A stretch of 33,996 nucleotides of DNA from an uncultured Pelagibacteraceae bacterium (lineage in GTDB: Bacteria > Pseudomonadota > Alphaproteobacteria > Pelagibacterales > Pelagibacteraceae). Position 1 is the first letter of the stretch; the number at the start of each line of letters is the position of its first letter. Of the stretch, positions 10,028 through 19,137 are shown one piece after another. The position numbers were made by a program, and so were the translations under genes. The stretch is taken from positions 1 through 33,996 of the forward strand of contig CACKYN010000011.1 of the NCBI GenBank assembly GCA_902604355.1, given 5' to 3'. Below the pieces are notes generated by a model. The model was not told where the DNA came from. It saw nothing but the letters and a program-made list of their open reading frames with translations, and searched no databases.

Positions 10028-10767
10028 AAATTTATTTTAGAAATTTTTCTCACTTTAAGATTTGCTGTATCAAGTATCCTTTTAATAGTTTTATTTATTG
10101 GCATTATAATTACTCTTTTTTCAGGGCCATAAGCATGAATTAATTGTTTGGAGTTAATGCAAATAGCAACGTGACCTTTCCAAAATATAATATCTCCCTT
10201 TTTAAATTTCTTTGACATTTTTTTTATAGAATAATTTATTTGGTCTTTAGTATCACGTGGATAAAATAAATTATTATAATAAAAAAATATTTGCAATAGA
10301 GCTGAACAATCAATTCCTTTATTTGTTTTACCACCCCAAAAATATTTAGTTTTAAGAAAAAGTTTTAATATTTTAACGAAATTTTTTTCTTTATGAGTAA
10401 TTTTTTTTATATCTTTTGATTTAACCCATTGGTTTTTATCAAATCTAGCAAAACCATTTCTCTTCTCTAAAACTGATAATTTTGATCCAAAATATAAGTT
10501 TCTTTTAGTTTTAGTGTTAGGGTTTTTAAATATGTTTGCTTCAATATTGCTTATTTTATGTGAAATTTTTAATTCTTTAACATATTTTTTATCTTTAATA
10601 AAACCACTGTATCTATCATATAAAGATTTTATTTTGATCCAACCTTTTCTTTTTGATAAAATTTTAAATCTTTCTCCATATAATATCTGAGATGTTACCT
10701 CTGAGCGTATATTAGGTAATTTATAAATATTTGAAAAAGGTTCTTTAAAATAAAAATTATTTTTCAC
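10024..10767 (-). CDS. NlpC/P60 family peptidase with N-terminal SH3-like domains
   Basis: This 247-residue protein has two SH3-like segments (about 15-60 and 72-120) and a C-terminal NlpC/P60 papain-like domain with catalytic C154 (GIDCSALLQ), H199 (GHVAIC) and H211 (LIHAYG). Such enzymes cleave the gamma-D-Glu to diamino-acid bond of peptidoglycan peptides, as in dipeptidyl-peptidase VI / YkfC. The N-terminus is polar (KNNFYFKEPFSNIYK) with no signal peptide or lipobox, so a cytoplasmic location is likely. It overlaps the AmpG-like permease gene by 11 nt, fitting a role in degrading imported muropeptides. The family is certain; the substrate is inferred. Confidence 0.88.
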   Translation of the reverse strand: MKNNFYFKEPFSNIYKLPNIRSEVTSQILYGERFKILSKRKGWIKIKSLYDRYSGFIKDKKYVKELKISHKISNIEANIFKNPNTKTKRNLYFGSKLSVLEKRNGFARFDKNQWVKSKDIKKITHKEKNFVKILKLFLKTKYFWGGKTNKGIDCSALLQIFFYYNNLFYPRDTKDQINYSIKKMSKKFKKGDIIFWKGHVAICINSKQLIHAYGPEKRVIIMPINKTIKRILDTANLKVRKISKINF

Positions 10768-12133
10768 TTAGTTTTAATTTATTTTTTATCATCCATAGAC
10801 AAATTAGAGAAGGAATAACCATTATTGCTGTGAGTATAAAAAATATTCCCCAGTCTCCATTTAACCAGTCAACTAAAGCACCCGAAGATGATGCAAGTGT
10901 TGTTCGACCAGCTGTTCCAATTGATGCTAGCAATGCATATTGAGTAGCGGTATATGTCCTATCTACCAACAAAGAAATAAAGGCAACAAAAGCAACTGTT
11001 GCAAATGCTGCAGCAATATCATCAAAAATTACTGCAAATGCAAATAACAACTCGGACTTACCTGTCCAAGCAAGAGCAGTAAACAATAAATTTGTTGATG
11101 CCATTAAAATACCAGCTAGAAACATTGCTTTAATTACTCCTGATCTGATTACAAATAATCCTCCTAATAATGTAAAAACTAATGTTGTTATCCATCCCAA
11201 AGTTTTTGAATAAATCGCTATATCTCCCTTAGAAAATCCTATTTCTTTATAAAATATTACTGACATTCTCCCTAAAAAAGCCTCTCCAATTTTAAATAAA
11301 AAAACAAAGCCAAGAATACCAAGTGCTATAGAAAAACCATTTTTTTTGAAAAAACTTACTACTGGACCTCCTAACGTTCCACTTATCCACGCAATAACTT
11401 TTGTTATAATATTTTGTGAGCCTAATTTATTTTGTATAATTTGGTCAGTCTCATTTTGTTTTTGACTTCTATCTAGAGAGATTGGCTCATGGACAAACAT
11501 CAAACCTATATTCATTAAAACCACCACAACACCTAAAATCAAAAACGTAGTTTGCCAGTAATCAGCAACCCCCATATTTTCAAAATATTCTGCAGTAAAC
11601 AGAGCTATTACACCACCTAATTTATATCCACTCCACCAACCCACAACTGCCATTGCTGCACCAGCAGCCATTGATTGATTTTCTTTTTCACCTATTTGTT
11701 CTATCCTTAGTGCATCAACAGTTATGTCTTGTGTTGCAGACGAGATGGCAATAATTAATCCGATAGTAATTACTAGAGCTAAATTATCAGTTGGATTAAT
11801 TATACTCCACATAGTCAAGCAAATTAGTATAGAAAGCTGCATTAAAACTATCCAACCACGTCTATGACCAATTTTTTTTGTAAGATAAGGTATTTGCAAC
11901 CTATCTATAAGAGGAGCCCACATGTAATTAAATGCATAAACAGCAAAAATTAATCCTGCCCAACCAATTGTTGATCTACTTAAACCGTCTTCTTTTAGCC
12001 AAAGGCTAAGACTACTTCCAATTAAAACCCAAGGAAAACCAGAGATAGCTCCTAATAAAAGAATCCTTAGCATTCTTTTATCAAAATATACTGAGAAAGT
12101 TTCAGAGAATGTTTGTTTTTTTACCTCAAGCAT
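10757..12133 (-). CDS. ampG: AmpG-like MFS permease
   Basis: The 458-residue integral membrane protein has about 12 hydrophobic segments and belongs to the major facilitator superfamily. AISGFPWVLIGSSLSLWL, the FNYMWAPLIDRL loop with KIGHRRGWI, and SATQDITVDALRIE match AmpG, which imports anhydromuropeptides from the periplasm. The start abuts the trkH stop, and the 3' end overlaps the NlpC/P60 gene, which supports a cell-wall recycling function. AmpG-like transporters also include acetyl-CoA and sugar carriers, so the substrate is inferred. Confidence 0.78.
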   Translation of the reverse strand: MLEVKKQTFSETFSVYFDKRMLRILLLGAISGFPWVLIGSSLSLWLKEDGLSRSTIGWAGLIFAVYAFNYMWAPLIDRLQIPYLTKKIGHRRGWIVLMQLSILICLTMWSIINPTDNLALVITIGLIIAISSATQDITVDALRIEQIGEKENQSMAAGAAMAVVGWWSGYKLGGVIALFTAEYFENMGVADYWQTTFLILGVVVVLMNIGLMFVHEPISLDRSQKQNETDQIIQNKLGSQNIITKVIAWISGTLGGPVVSFFKKNGFSIALGILGFVFLFKIGEAFLGRMSVIFYKEIGFSKGDIAIYSKTLGWITTLVFTLLGGLFVIRSGVIKAMFLAGILMASTNLLFTALAWTGKSELLFAFAVIFDDIAAAFATVAFVAFISLLVDRTYTATQYALLASIGTAGRTTLASSSGALVDWLNGDWGIFFILTAIMVIPSLICLWMIKNKLKLSEK

Positions 12134-13573
12134 TTAGTTTCTCCAAAAGGATGGTAGAAACAATACTAGTATTGCGAACAACTCAAGTCTACCTAAAATC
12201 ATTCCAATAGACAAAATCCATTTTGATATGTCTGGCAATGATGAAAAATTCCCATTAGGTCCAATTATTGGCCCTAAACCTGGGCCAACATTTGAGATAG
12301 ATGTTGCAGCCCCAGAAAGAGCAGTAATAAAATCAAGACCAGTTAAAGATAATAATGCAGCTAAAATAAAGAAAATTACAAAATAAAAAAATATGAAAGA
12401 TATAATTGAAGCAATAAATTTTTCATCCACCGAATTTTGATCATACTTTATTAAAAAAACTCCTTTTGGATAAATAATTTTTTTAAGTTGATTTAATATA
12501 AAAAGGTAGAGAATTTGAATTCTAAATATCTTAATTCCACATGTGGTTGATCCTGCACATCCACCAATAAACATTAACGCAAGAAAAATAGTTATTGGAA
12601 AACTGCCCCAACTATCAAATTCAGCATTTACATAACCAGTGCCAGTTAAAATAGAAATAGCATTGAAAAATATTGATCTAAATGAAAAGTTCTCATGATT
12701 AGTTAAAAATAAATAAAAACTCAGAACAATTATCGATAAAATTATTATTTTTAAAAAAGATCTTATTTGAGTATCACTTGAAAATATTTTTTTGTTTCCA
12801 TTTAAAAACTTAATATAAGCAATAAAAGGCACACTTCCTAAAATAATAAATACCATAGAGGAAATCTCAATATAAACGCTATTAAAATAACCTATAGATT
12901 GGTTATAATTTGAGAATCCACCTGTTGCTATTGTAGTCATTGAATGGGTTAAGCTATCAAACTTTCCCATTCCAAAAATCCAATAACTAACAGCACAAAC
13001 TGCTGTTAAGGCAGAATAAATATATATCAACCTTAAAGCAATTTCTTTTGATTTTGGAAGTATTTTTTCTGATGAGTCGTTGCTGGAGATTTTAAATAAT
13101 TGCATTCCTCCAACATTCATTATCGGCATAAGAGTGATAGCCATCACAATTATACCTATACCTCCTAACCATTGTAAAATAGCTCTCCATAAAAGAATAC
13201 CTTTAGGAGCGTTTTCTAAATTAGATATAATAGTTGAGCCTGTTGTGGTAATTCCTGACATACTCTCAAAAAAAGCATCTGTAATTGACATTTCCATAGA
13301 AGAAAAAATGAAAGGTAGAGAACCAAAAATAGCTACACTCAACCAAGATAAAGCTGTTAACAAAAATGCTTGTTGTAAATTAACTTTTCTATCATGATCA
13401 ATATTAGTTAAAAAAAAAAGTGCTCCAAAAACTATTGTTACAATTGATGCTCCAAAAAAAGATGAGTCAATTTCTGAATAAATAAATTGCACAAATATAG
13501 GGACAAACATAGACACCCCTAAGATTATTTGTAAAATTCCAAGAGTAAAAAATACCGTTTTATAATTAGACAT
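12134..13573 (-). CDS. trkH: TrkH-type potassium uptake channel subunit
   Basis: This 479-residue membrane protein has the four P-loop repeats of the Trk/Ktr/HKT superfamily, each with its selectivity glycine: GITTTGST, IATGGFSN, GTGYVNA and ISNVGPGLG. The length matches TrkH. It forms the K+-translocating subunit in the inner membrane and normally works with the cytosolic NAD-binding TrkA, which is not in this window. It leads a minus-strand unit trkH-ampG-nlpC with no gap to ampG; the functional link between K+ uptake and wall recycling is not obvious and may only reflect compaction. Confidence 0.93.
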   Translation of the reverse strand: MSNYKTVFFTLGILQIILGVSMFVPIFVQFIYSEIDSSFFGASIVTIVFGALFFLTNIDHDRKVNLQQAFLLTALSWLSVAIFGSLPFIFSSMEMSITDAFFESMSGITTTGSTIISNLENAPKGILLWRAILQWLGGIGIIVMAITLMPIMNVGGMQLFKISSNDSSEKILPKSKEIALRLIYIYSALTAVCAVSYWIFGMGKFDSLTHSMTTIATGGFSNYNQSIGYFNSVYIEISSMVFIILGSVPFIAYIKFLNGNKKIFSSDTQIRSFLKIIILSIIVLSFYLFLTNHENFSFRSIFFNAISILTGTGYVNAEFDSWGSFPITIFLALMFIGGCAGSTTCGIKIFRIQILYLFILNQLKKIIYPKGVFLIKYDQNSVDEKFIASIISFIFFYFVIFFILAALLSLTGLDFITALSGAATSISNVGPGLGPIIGPNGNFSSLPDISKWILSIGMILGRLELFAILVLFLPSFWRN

Positions 13574-13574
13574 T

Positions 13575-13602
13575 TTGAAAGAACATTATTTTATGGTAAA
13601 TA
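13575..13602 (+). promoter_or_regulatory. Possible promoter for lysK
   Basis: TTGAAA (13575-13580) is followed after 16 bp by TAAATA (13597-13602) in the 88-bp gap between the divergent trkH and lysK genes, giving a leader of about 50 nt. In such AT-rich DNA this match is only moderate. Confidence 0.3.
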
Positions 13603-13661
13603 AATTTCAACTCTATAAGAATTAATAAAATCACTAATTTGAGATTTTAAAAGAACAATTC

Positions 13662-15224
13662 ATGATTAAAAAAGATATTTTAGACAAAACCAGTGCATGG
13701 CCTTTTGTAGAAGCCAAAAAAATGCTGAGAGAAAGAAAATCATTCATTGAAAAAAAAGGAAAAATTACATTACAAACTGGATACGGACCAAGTGGTTTAC
13801 CTCACATAGGTACTTTTGGAGAAGTTGCAAGGACTTCTATGATGGTTAATGCTTTAAAGGAATTAACTGATTTATCTACTGAAATAATAACTTTTTCGGA
13901 TGACATGGATGGTCTAAGAAAAGTTCCAGAAAATATTCCTAACCAAAATTTGTTAAATGAAAATCTTCATAAACCATTAACTGAGGTTCCAGATCCGTTT
14001 GGGAAATTTAACAGTTTTGGTGAACATAATAATGAGATGTTAAAGGATTTTTTAAATAGTTTTAACTTTAAATATAGCTTTAAAAGTTCAACGGATTTGT
14101 ACAAAACTGGATACTTTAACTCAACATTAAAAATAATTTTAGATAATTATGATGGTATAATGAATATTATACTCCCAACCTTAGGTAAAGAACGTCAAAA
14201 AACTTACTGTCCATTTTTACCTATATGTCCAGACACTGGACATGTACTTGAAATACCAGTTGTAGAAATTAATAAAGAAAAATCTCAAATAATTTTCGAC
14301 AACAAAGGTAAAAAACTTGAAAAAAGTATTCTTGATGGAAACTGTAAACTTCAATGGAAGGTTGACTGGGCGATGAGGTGGTATGCTCTTGATATTGACT
14401 TTGAAATGTATGGTAAAGATTTAATTGAAAGTGCAATATTATCTACGAAAATTATCAACTTACTTGGTAAAAAGAATCCCTCAGGCTTTGCATATGAGTT
14501 ATTTTTAGATGAAAAAGGTGAGAAGATTTCTAAATCGAAGGGAAATGGAATTACTATTGATCAATGGTTGATGTATGCATCTCCTGAAAGTTTATCCTTA
14601 TATATGTATCAAAACCCAAAAAGGGCAAAAAAACTATATAAGGAAATTGTTCCAAAGGCTGTAGACGAATATTTAGATAATATTGAAAAATCTAAAAAAC
14701 AAACAGATCAGCAATTGATAATGAATCCCGTCTGGCATGTTCATGAAGGCAAAATCCCAACTGAAGAAATGATTATGACTTTTTCCATGTTGCTTAACTT
14801 AGTTGAAACAAGTAATGCAGATAGCAAGGATTTACTTTGGAAATTTGTTAAGAAATATAAACCAAATATCCAAGAAGAAAACTCTCCAATCTTTGATGGA
14901 TTAGTTGGATATGCAATTAAATATTTTAATGATGTAATCAAATCACAAAAAAAATATAAAAAACCAAGTGAAAGTGAAAAAAAAGCTCTTCTAGCTTTAA
15001 TTAAAACTTTAGAAACTTGTAATGATGAAATGTCACCTGAAGAAATCCAAACTTTAATTTATTCAGTTGGTAAAGAAAATGGTTACGCTGATAAACTAAG
15101 AGACTGGTTTAAATTAATTTATGAGGTTGTTTTTGGTGATGAAAATGGCCCAAGAATGGGTTTTTTCATAAGTTTTTTTGGTGTAAATGAAACTAAAGAG
15201 CTTATAACGAATAAATTAAAATAA
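13662..15224 (+). CDS. lysK: Lysyl-tRNA synthetase, class I
   Basis: This 520-residue synthetase is of the class I LysRS type, unrelated to the class II enzyme of E. coli and typical of Archaea and Alphaproteobacteria. The HIGH-type motif is PSGLPHIGTFGE (43-54) and the KMSKS-type motif is KISKSKGNG (about 286-294). It charges tRNA-Lys with lysine. The pyrD start overlaps its last base (TAATG), suggesting coupling. No class II lysS is in the window. Confidence 0.95.
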   Translation: MIKKDILDKTSAWPFVEAKKMLRERKSFIEKKGKITLQTGYGPSGLPHIGTFGEVARTSMMVNALKELTDLSTEIITFSDDMDGLRKVPENIPNQNLLNENLHKPLTEVPDPFGKFNSFGEHNNEMLKDFLNSFNFKYSFKSSTDLYKTGYFNSTLKIILDNYDGIMNIILPTLGKERQKTYCPFLPICPDTGHVLEIPVVEINKEKSQIIFDNKGKKLEKSILDGNCKLQWKVDWAMRWYALDIDFEMYGKDLIESAILSTKIINLLGKKNPSGFAYELFLDEKGEKISKSKGNGITIDQWLMYASPESLSLYMYQNPKRAKKLYKEIVPKAVDEYLDNIEKSKKQTDQQLIMNPVWHVHEGKIPTEEMIMTFSMLLNLVETSNADSKDLLWKFVKKYKPNIQEENSPIFDGLVGYAIKYFNDVIKSQKKYKKPSESEKKALLALIKTLETCNDEMSPEEIQTLIYSVGKENGYADKLRDWFKLIYEVVFGDENGPRMGFFISFFGVNETKELITNKLK

Positions 15225-16276
15225 TGTTTTCAAATTTAAGATCTTTAATATTCAAAATAGATCCTGAAAGAGCACACTTTTTAGCAATACAGTCACTCAA
15301 ACTCAACCTAGTTTCAAATATCTTTGATGAGCATAAAAATGATCCTATTTTCAAAACAAAAATTTTTAACAAAGAGTTAAACAATCCTATTGGGATAGCG
15401 GCAGGTTTTGATAAGAATGCTGAGGTCTACAACCCTTTATTTAAGTTGGGATTTGGATTAGTAGAAGTTGGCACGATCACACCTTTAAAACAATATGGGA
15501 ATAGTAAACCAAGAGTTTTTAGATTAGTAGAAGACCAAGCGCTTATAAATAGATTGGGCTTTAACAATCATGGTTCAGATGTTGTATTAAATAGGATTAA
15601 ATCAAACAATAAACTGGGCGTATTAGGAATTAACGTTGGCCCTAACAAAGATTCTGATAATCGAATAAATGACTATTTAATAGGAATTGAAAAATTTTAT
15701 GAAGTTGCAGATTATATCACCATTAATATTTCTTCACCAAATACTGAGAACTTAAGAAATTTTCACGATGAAAGAAAATTGCAGGATTTACTTAAATCTG
15801 TTTCAGAAAAGAAAAAAAATTTAGATTCAACTATTCCAATAGTAGTAAAAATTTCACCTGATATAAATGAAAACCAGATAAATCTAATTTCAGAAATTCT
15901 TTTAGAAAATGACATAAGTGGAATAATAATTTCAAACACTTCAGAGTCATCAAGAGACATTTTAAAAAATATTCAAAGACATCAAAAAGGAGGATTGTCT
16001 GGAAAACCTATTGAGAAAAAATCAAATTTATTAATAAACAAATTTTATAATTTATTAAAAGGTAAAATTAAGATTATTGGGGTAGGAGGAGTAGACTCAG
16101 GACAATCAGCTTACGAAAAGTTTTTACTAGGCGCAGACTATATCCAGTTATATACAGGAATGGTTTTTCAAGGTCCAAATATCGCCAGTATAATTAAAAA
16201 AGATCTAAAAGAATTATTGATTAGAGACGGGGTTAATAATTTTAGCGAAATCATAGGAAATAAAACTCTTTCTTAA
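15224..16276 (+). CDS. pyrD: Dihydroorotate dehydrogenase (quinone), class 2
   Basis: PyrD oxidises dihydroorotate to orotate in pyrimidine synthesis, passing electrons through FMN to quinone at the membrane. The 350-residue protein has the class 2 N-terminal helical region (FKIDPERAHFLAIQSL), GIAAGFDKNAEV (57-68), EVGTITPLKQ (81-90), NRLGFNNHG (109-117) and INISSPNTENLR (167-178), where S171 is the expected catalytic base (class 1 enzymes use Cys). It is translationally coupled to lysK by TAATG. Confidence 0.96.
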   Translation: MFSNLRSLIFKIDPERAHFLAIQSLKLNLVSNIFDEHKNDPIFKTKIFNKELNNPIGIAAGFDKNAEVYNPLFKLGFGLVEVGTITPLKQYGNSKPRVFRLVEDQALINRLGFNNHGSDVVLNRIKSNNKLGVLGINVGPNKDSDNRINDYLIGIEKFYEVADYITINISSPNTENLRNFHDERKLQDLLKSVSEKKKNLDSTIPIVVKISPDINENQINLISEILLENDISGIIISNTSESSRDILKNIQRHQKGGLSGKPIEKKSNLLINKFYNLLKGKIKIIGVGGVDSGQSAYEKFLLGADYIQLYTGMVFQGPNIASIIKKDLKELLIRDGVNNFSEIIGNKTLS

Positions 16277-16287
16277 TTCTATTAAAC

Positions 16288-16316
16288 TTGACGCCACCAA
16301 CATCTAACCTTATATA
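16288..16316 (+). promoter_or_regulatory. Sigma-70-type promoter for rpmB
   Basis: TTGACG (16288-16293), a 17-bp spacer and TATATA (16311-16316) form a near-consensus promoter in the 52-bp gap after pyrD. The predicted start at about 16323 leaves only about six nucleotides before the rpmB ATG at 16329, too short for a Shine-Dalgarno site. Confidence 0.7.
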
Positions 16317-16328
16317 GGCACTATTATT

Positions 16329-16640
16329 ATGTCAAAAAAATGCGAACTTACTGGAAAAATTCCTATGAAAGGTCATAACGTTAGTCACGCTAACAACAAG
16401 ACTAAGAGAAGATTTTTGCCTAATCTTAAGAAAGTAAAGTTTACTAGCGAGCTAATGAAAAGAAGCTTAAAATTAACAGTGAGTAATGCTGGAGTTAGAT
16501 CAGTTGATAAAAAAGGTAGTTTTGATGAATATTTAAAAACTGTAAAAAATAAAAACTTATCTCCAAGACTTAAAAAATTAAAAAAAGGTATTTTAATTAA
16601 ATCCCCATTTAAGAAAAAACCTTTGGCTAAATCTGCATAA
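16329..16640 (+). CDS. rpmB: 50S ribosomal protein L28
   Basis: The 103-residue protein matches L28: [20 protein letters not shown] at the N-terminus followed by [14 protein letters not shown]. It has one Cys, so it is the zinc-free form. L28 is a late-assembling 50S protein. A C-terminal Lys-rich extension (to about 103 residues, against 78 in E. coli) is usual for alphaproteobacteria. It has its own strong promoter and a TAATG overlap with the transporter gene that follows. Confidence 0.97.
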   Translation: MSKKCELTGKIPMKGHNVSHANNKTKRRFLPNLKKVKFTSELMKRSLKLTVSNAGVRSVDKKGSFDEYLKTVKNKNLSPRLKKLKKGILIKSPFKKKPLAKSA

Positions 16641-17188
16641 TGAATAAATTATTCTTATTTCTCTCATTTTTAATGGGAGTGGTTGTTTTATCATCAAATT
16701 ATTTAGTCCAATTCCCAATTAAATACTATGGACTAGAAGAGATATTAACATATGGAGCATTTAGTTACCCAATAGCTTTTTTAATAACTGACTTAGCAAA
16801 CAGATCTTATGGAAAATTAGTTGCAAGAAAAATTGTTTATATTGGTTTTGCAATAGGAATTAGTTTTACTATTATATTCTCAACAAATTTTGCAGATTTA
16901 ATTTCAGTAAGAATTGCAATTGGATCTGGAACAGCCTTTTTAGTCGCTCAACTATTAGATGTCCAAATATTTGATAAATTAAGAAAAAGAGAGTGGTTCA
17001 TTGCTCCTTTAACATCATCCTTAATTGGATCTACAGTCGACACATTTTTGTTTTTTTCAATATCTTTTTATGCAACAGGTATTCCTTGGGTTACTTTATC
17101 TTTAGGAGATTTAGCAGTTAAGATATTAGTTGCTCTTGTAATGCTAATTCCATTCAGAATTCTTCTTGGTACCTTAAAGCCAGTATAG
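16640..17188 (+). CDS. yhhQ: Queuosine precursor transporter, YhhQ/VUT family
   Basis: This 182-residue protein has about six hydrophobic segments and the VUT_1 family signature: VVLSSNYLVQFPI, the acidic/aromatic YPIAFLITDLANRSYG segment (48-63) and the QIFDKLRKREWF loop. Family members import queuosine precursors such as preQ0/preQ1 used to modify tRNA wobble G34. Its ATG overlaps the rpmB stop (TAATG), so it is coupled to L28 translation. It ends one base from the convergent agmatine deiminase gene. The family is clear; the substrate is inferred from it. Confidence 0.87.
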   Translation: MNKLFLFLSFLMGVVVLSSNYLVQFPIKYYGLEEILTYGAFSYPIAFLITDLANRSYGKLVARKIVYIGFAIGISFTIIFSTNFADLISVRIAIGSGTAFLVAQLLDVQIFDKLRKREWFIAPLTSSLIGSTVDTFLFFSISFYATGIPWVTLSLGDLAVKILVALVMLIPFRILLGTLKPV

Positions 17189-17189
17189 T

Positions 17190-18260
17190 TTAGATTTTGG
17201 GCTCTGGTTGTGTCATACAATGAATAGCTCCAAAACCCCAAATCAGTTTAGTGCAATCAATTGGTACAATTTTTTTATTTTTAAAAAATTTTTTAAAAAT
17301 TAAAATTACTTTTTTATCATTTTTGTCTTTAAAGATTGGCAATAGTACTATTTTATTAGCAATATAAAAATTCAGATAACTTGCAGGAACTCTTATTTTT
17401 TCAATATATATAGGCTTGGGCATTGGTACTTCAATTATTTTAAATTTTCTTTTATTTATATTTTTAGCGTTCTTTAAAATATTTAAATTTTCTTTTAAAT
17501 TTTTATAATTCTTTTCATTTCTATTTTTTTCGACTGCAGTCATAATTGTGTCTTCAGAGACAAACCTTGAAATATCATCGATGTGTCCGTGAGTATCGTC
17601 TCCTTTAATCCCCTTATTAAGCCAAATGAAATTTTTAACATTTAAATATTTACATAATGTTTTTTCTAATGATTTTTTTGTAATCCCAGGATTTCTTTCT
17701 TGTACTTTGCTTAAAAGACATTCCTTCGTTAAAAGAACTGATCCCTTACCATTGACATCTATAGCACCTCCCTCTAATACTAATTGTTTTGACTTATTAT
17801 TAATCTTAACAACAGGATCTATTTTTTTTACTTTAGTTAATTTTGATAATTCATTATTGATATTGTTGTCTTTTTTATAATCTTTGTATTTACTCCATGC
17901 ATTGAATTTAAAATTTATAATCAACTTTTTTTTGGTCTTTTCATTTATTATATATATTGGACCAGAGTCTCTTAACCAAATCCGATTAGTGGTTATTTTG
18001 TAAAAAATAATATTTTGTAAGTTATTAGGAAATTTACTTAATAAATTTATAATTTTTTTTTTATCTTTATAATTATTTATTAATAAATTTATTTTTTGTG
18101 ATTTTGACAATTCACTTATTATTTTTGTAACTAATTTTGGGATATTTTTAAAAAGACCAGGCCAGTCACTTTTGTTGTATGGCCAAGCTATCCATACACT
18201 TTCTTGCAACTCCCATTCTGCCGGCATTCTGTAGCCAATGAGAGATAAATTATTATTCAT
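17190..18260 (-). CDS. aguA: Agmatine deiminase
   Basis: AguA hydrolyses agmatine to N-carbamoylputrescine plus ammonia. The 356-residue protein shows family features in order: MPAEWE and WIAWPY near the N-terminus, RIWLRDSGP, the GDDTHGHIDD block with its active-site His and Asp, and the catalytic cysteine C348 in GAIHCMTQPEP at the C-terminus (most relatives read GGIHC). It is the last gene of the polyamine operon and overlaps the N-carbamoylputrescine amidase gene by 8 nt, which makes agmatine the likely substrate rather than peptidyl-arginine. No arginine decarboxylase is in the window. Confidence 0.93.
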   Translation of the reverse strand: MNNNLSLIGYRMPAEWELQESVWIAWPYNKSDWPGLFKNIPKLVTKIISELSKSQKINLLINNYKDKKKIINLLSKFPNNLQNIIFYKITTNRIWLRDSGPIYIINEKTKKKLIINFKFNAWSKYKDYKKDNNINNELSKLTKVKKIDPVVKINNKSKQLVLEGGAIDVNGKGSVLLTKECLLSKVQERNPGITKKSLEKTLCKYLNVKNFIWLNKGIKGDDTHGHIDDISRFVSEDTIMTAVEKNRNEKNYKNLKENLNILKNAKNINKRKFKIIEVPMPKPIYIEKIRVPASYLNFYIANKIVLLPIFKDKNDKKVILIFKKFFKNKKIVPIDCTKLIWGFGAIHCMTQPEPKI

Positions 18261-19134
18261 CTTTAGGATTTTTTAGAAGTCCTTTGTAATAATCTATTCT
18301 TCTATCTCTTAAAAATGGCCAATGATTTCTAGCTGTTTCAATTTTATTTAGATCAATGCTAGTAATTAAGATTTCCTCCTTATCTGATTTTGACTTCGCA
18401 ATAATATTTCCACTTGGATCGATAATCATTGAGTTACCCCAAAAGTGTATTTTTCTTTTTCCAGTTTTCTCTAAACCAATTCTATTTATAGCAGCAACAA
18501 ATACCCCATTTGCTATGGCGTGAGATCTTTGGATAGTAATCCACGCTTCCAATTGGGATTTTCCAAACTGTTTTTTCTCTTTAGGGTGCCAACCAATCGC
18601 TGTTGGATAAAATAAAATTTCTGCTCCTTTTAGCGTTGTTAGTCTTGCAGCTTCTGGAAACCATTGATCCCAGCAAATCAAAGAACCAACTTTTCCATAT
18701 TTTGTTTTTGTAGATTTAAAACCTAAATCTCCTGGAGTGAAGTAGAATTTTTCATAATAACCTGGATCATCTGGAATATGCATTTTTCTATACTTTGATA
18801 TAATCTTACCCTTGTCATCAATTACAATGCTTGTGTTATGATAAAAACCAGTAGTCTTTTTTTCAAATAAAGAAATCATTAAAACAACAGAAAGTTCTTT
18901 GGCTAATTTACAATATATATCTGATAATCTACCTGGAATTTTTTCTGCTAACTTAAACTTAGCATGATTTTCATTTTGACAAAAATATGGAGATAAAAAT
19001 AATTCAGGAAGACATATTATTTTTGCTTTTTTCTTTGCTGCTTCTTTAATCTTAATTACAGAATTTTCGATATTTTTATTTTGATTATCAAAAACTTTAG
19101 TTTGAATTAAACCAATTGTAGTTTTTTTTACCAT
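18253..19134 (-). CDS. aguB: N-carbamoylputrescine amidase
   Basis: This nitrilase-superfamily hydrolase of 293 residues converts N-carbamoylputrescine to putrescine, CO2 and ammonia. The catalytic triad is visible: E44 (LPELFLSPYF), K117 (YRKMHIPDDPGYYEKFYFTP) and C154 (LICWDQWFPEAARL). The sequence around K117 and C154 is of the AguB type. It follows the DHS-like gene after three bases and overlaps aguA, completing the agmatine-to-putrescine branch. Confidence 0.94.
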   Translation of the reverse strand: MVKKTTIGLIQTKVFDNQNKNIENSVIKIKEAAKKKAKIICLPELFLSPYFCQNENHAKFKLAEKIPGRLSDIYCKLAKELSVVLMISLFEKKTTGFYHNTSIVIDDKGKIISKYRKMHIPDDPGYYEKFYFTPGDLGFKSTKTKYGKVGSLICWDQWFPEAARLTTLKGAEILFYPTAIGWHPKEKKQFGKSQLEAWITIQRSHAIANGVFVAAINRIGLEKTGKRKIHFWGNSMIIDPSGNIIAKSKSDKEEILITSIDLNKIETARNHWPFLRDRRIDYYKGLLKNPKDE

Positions 19135-19137
19135 GAA

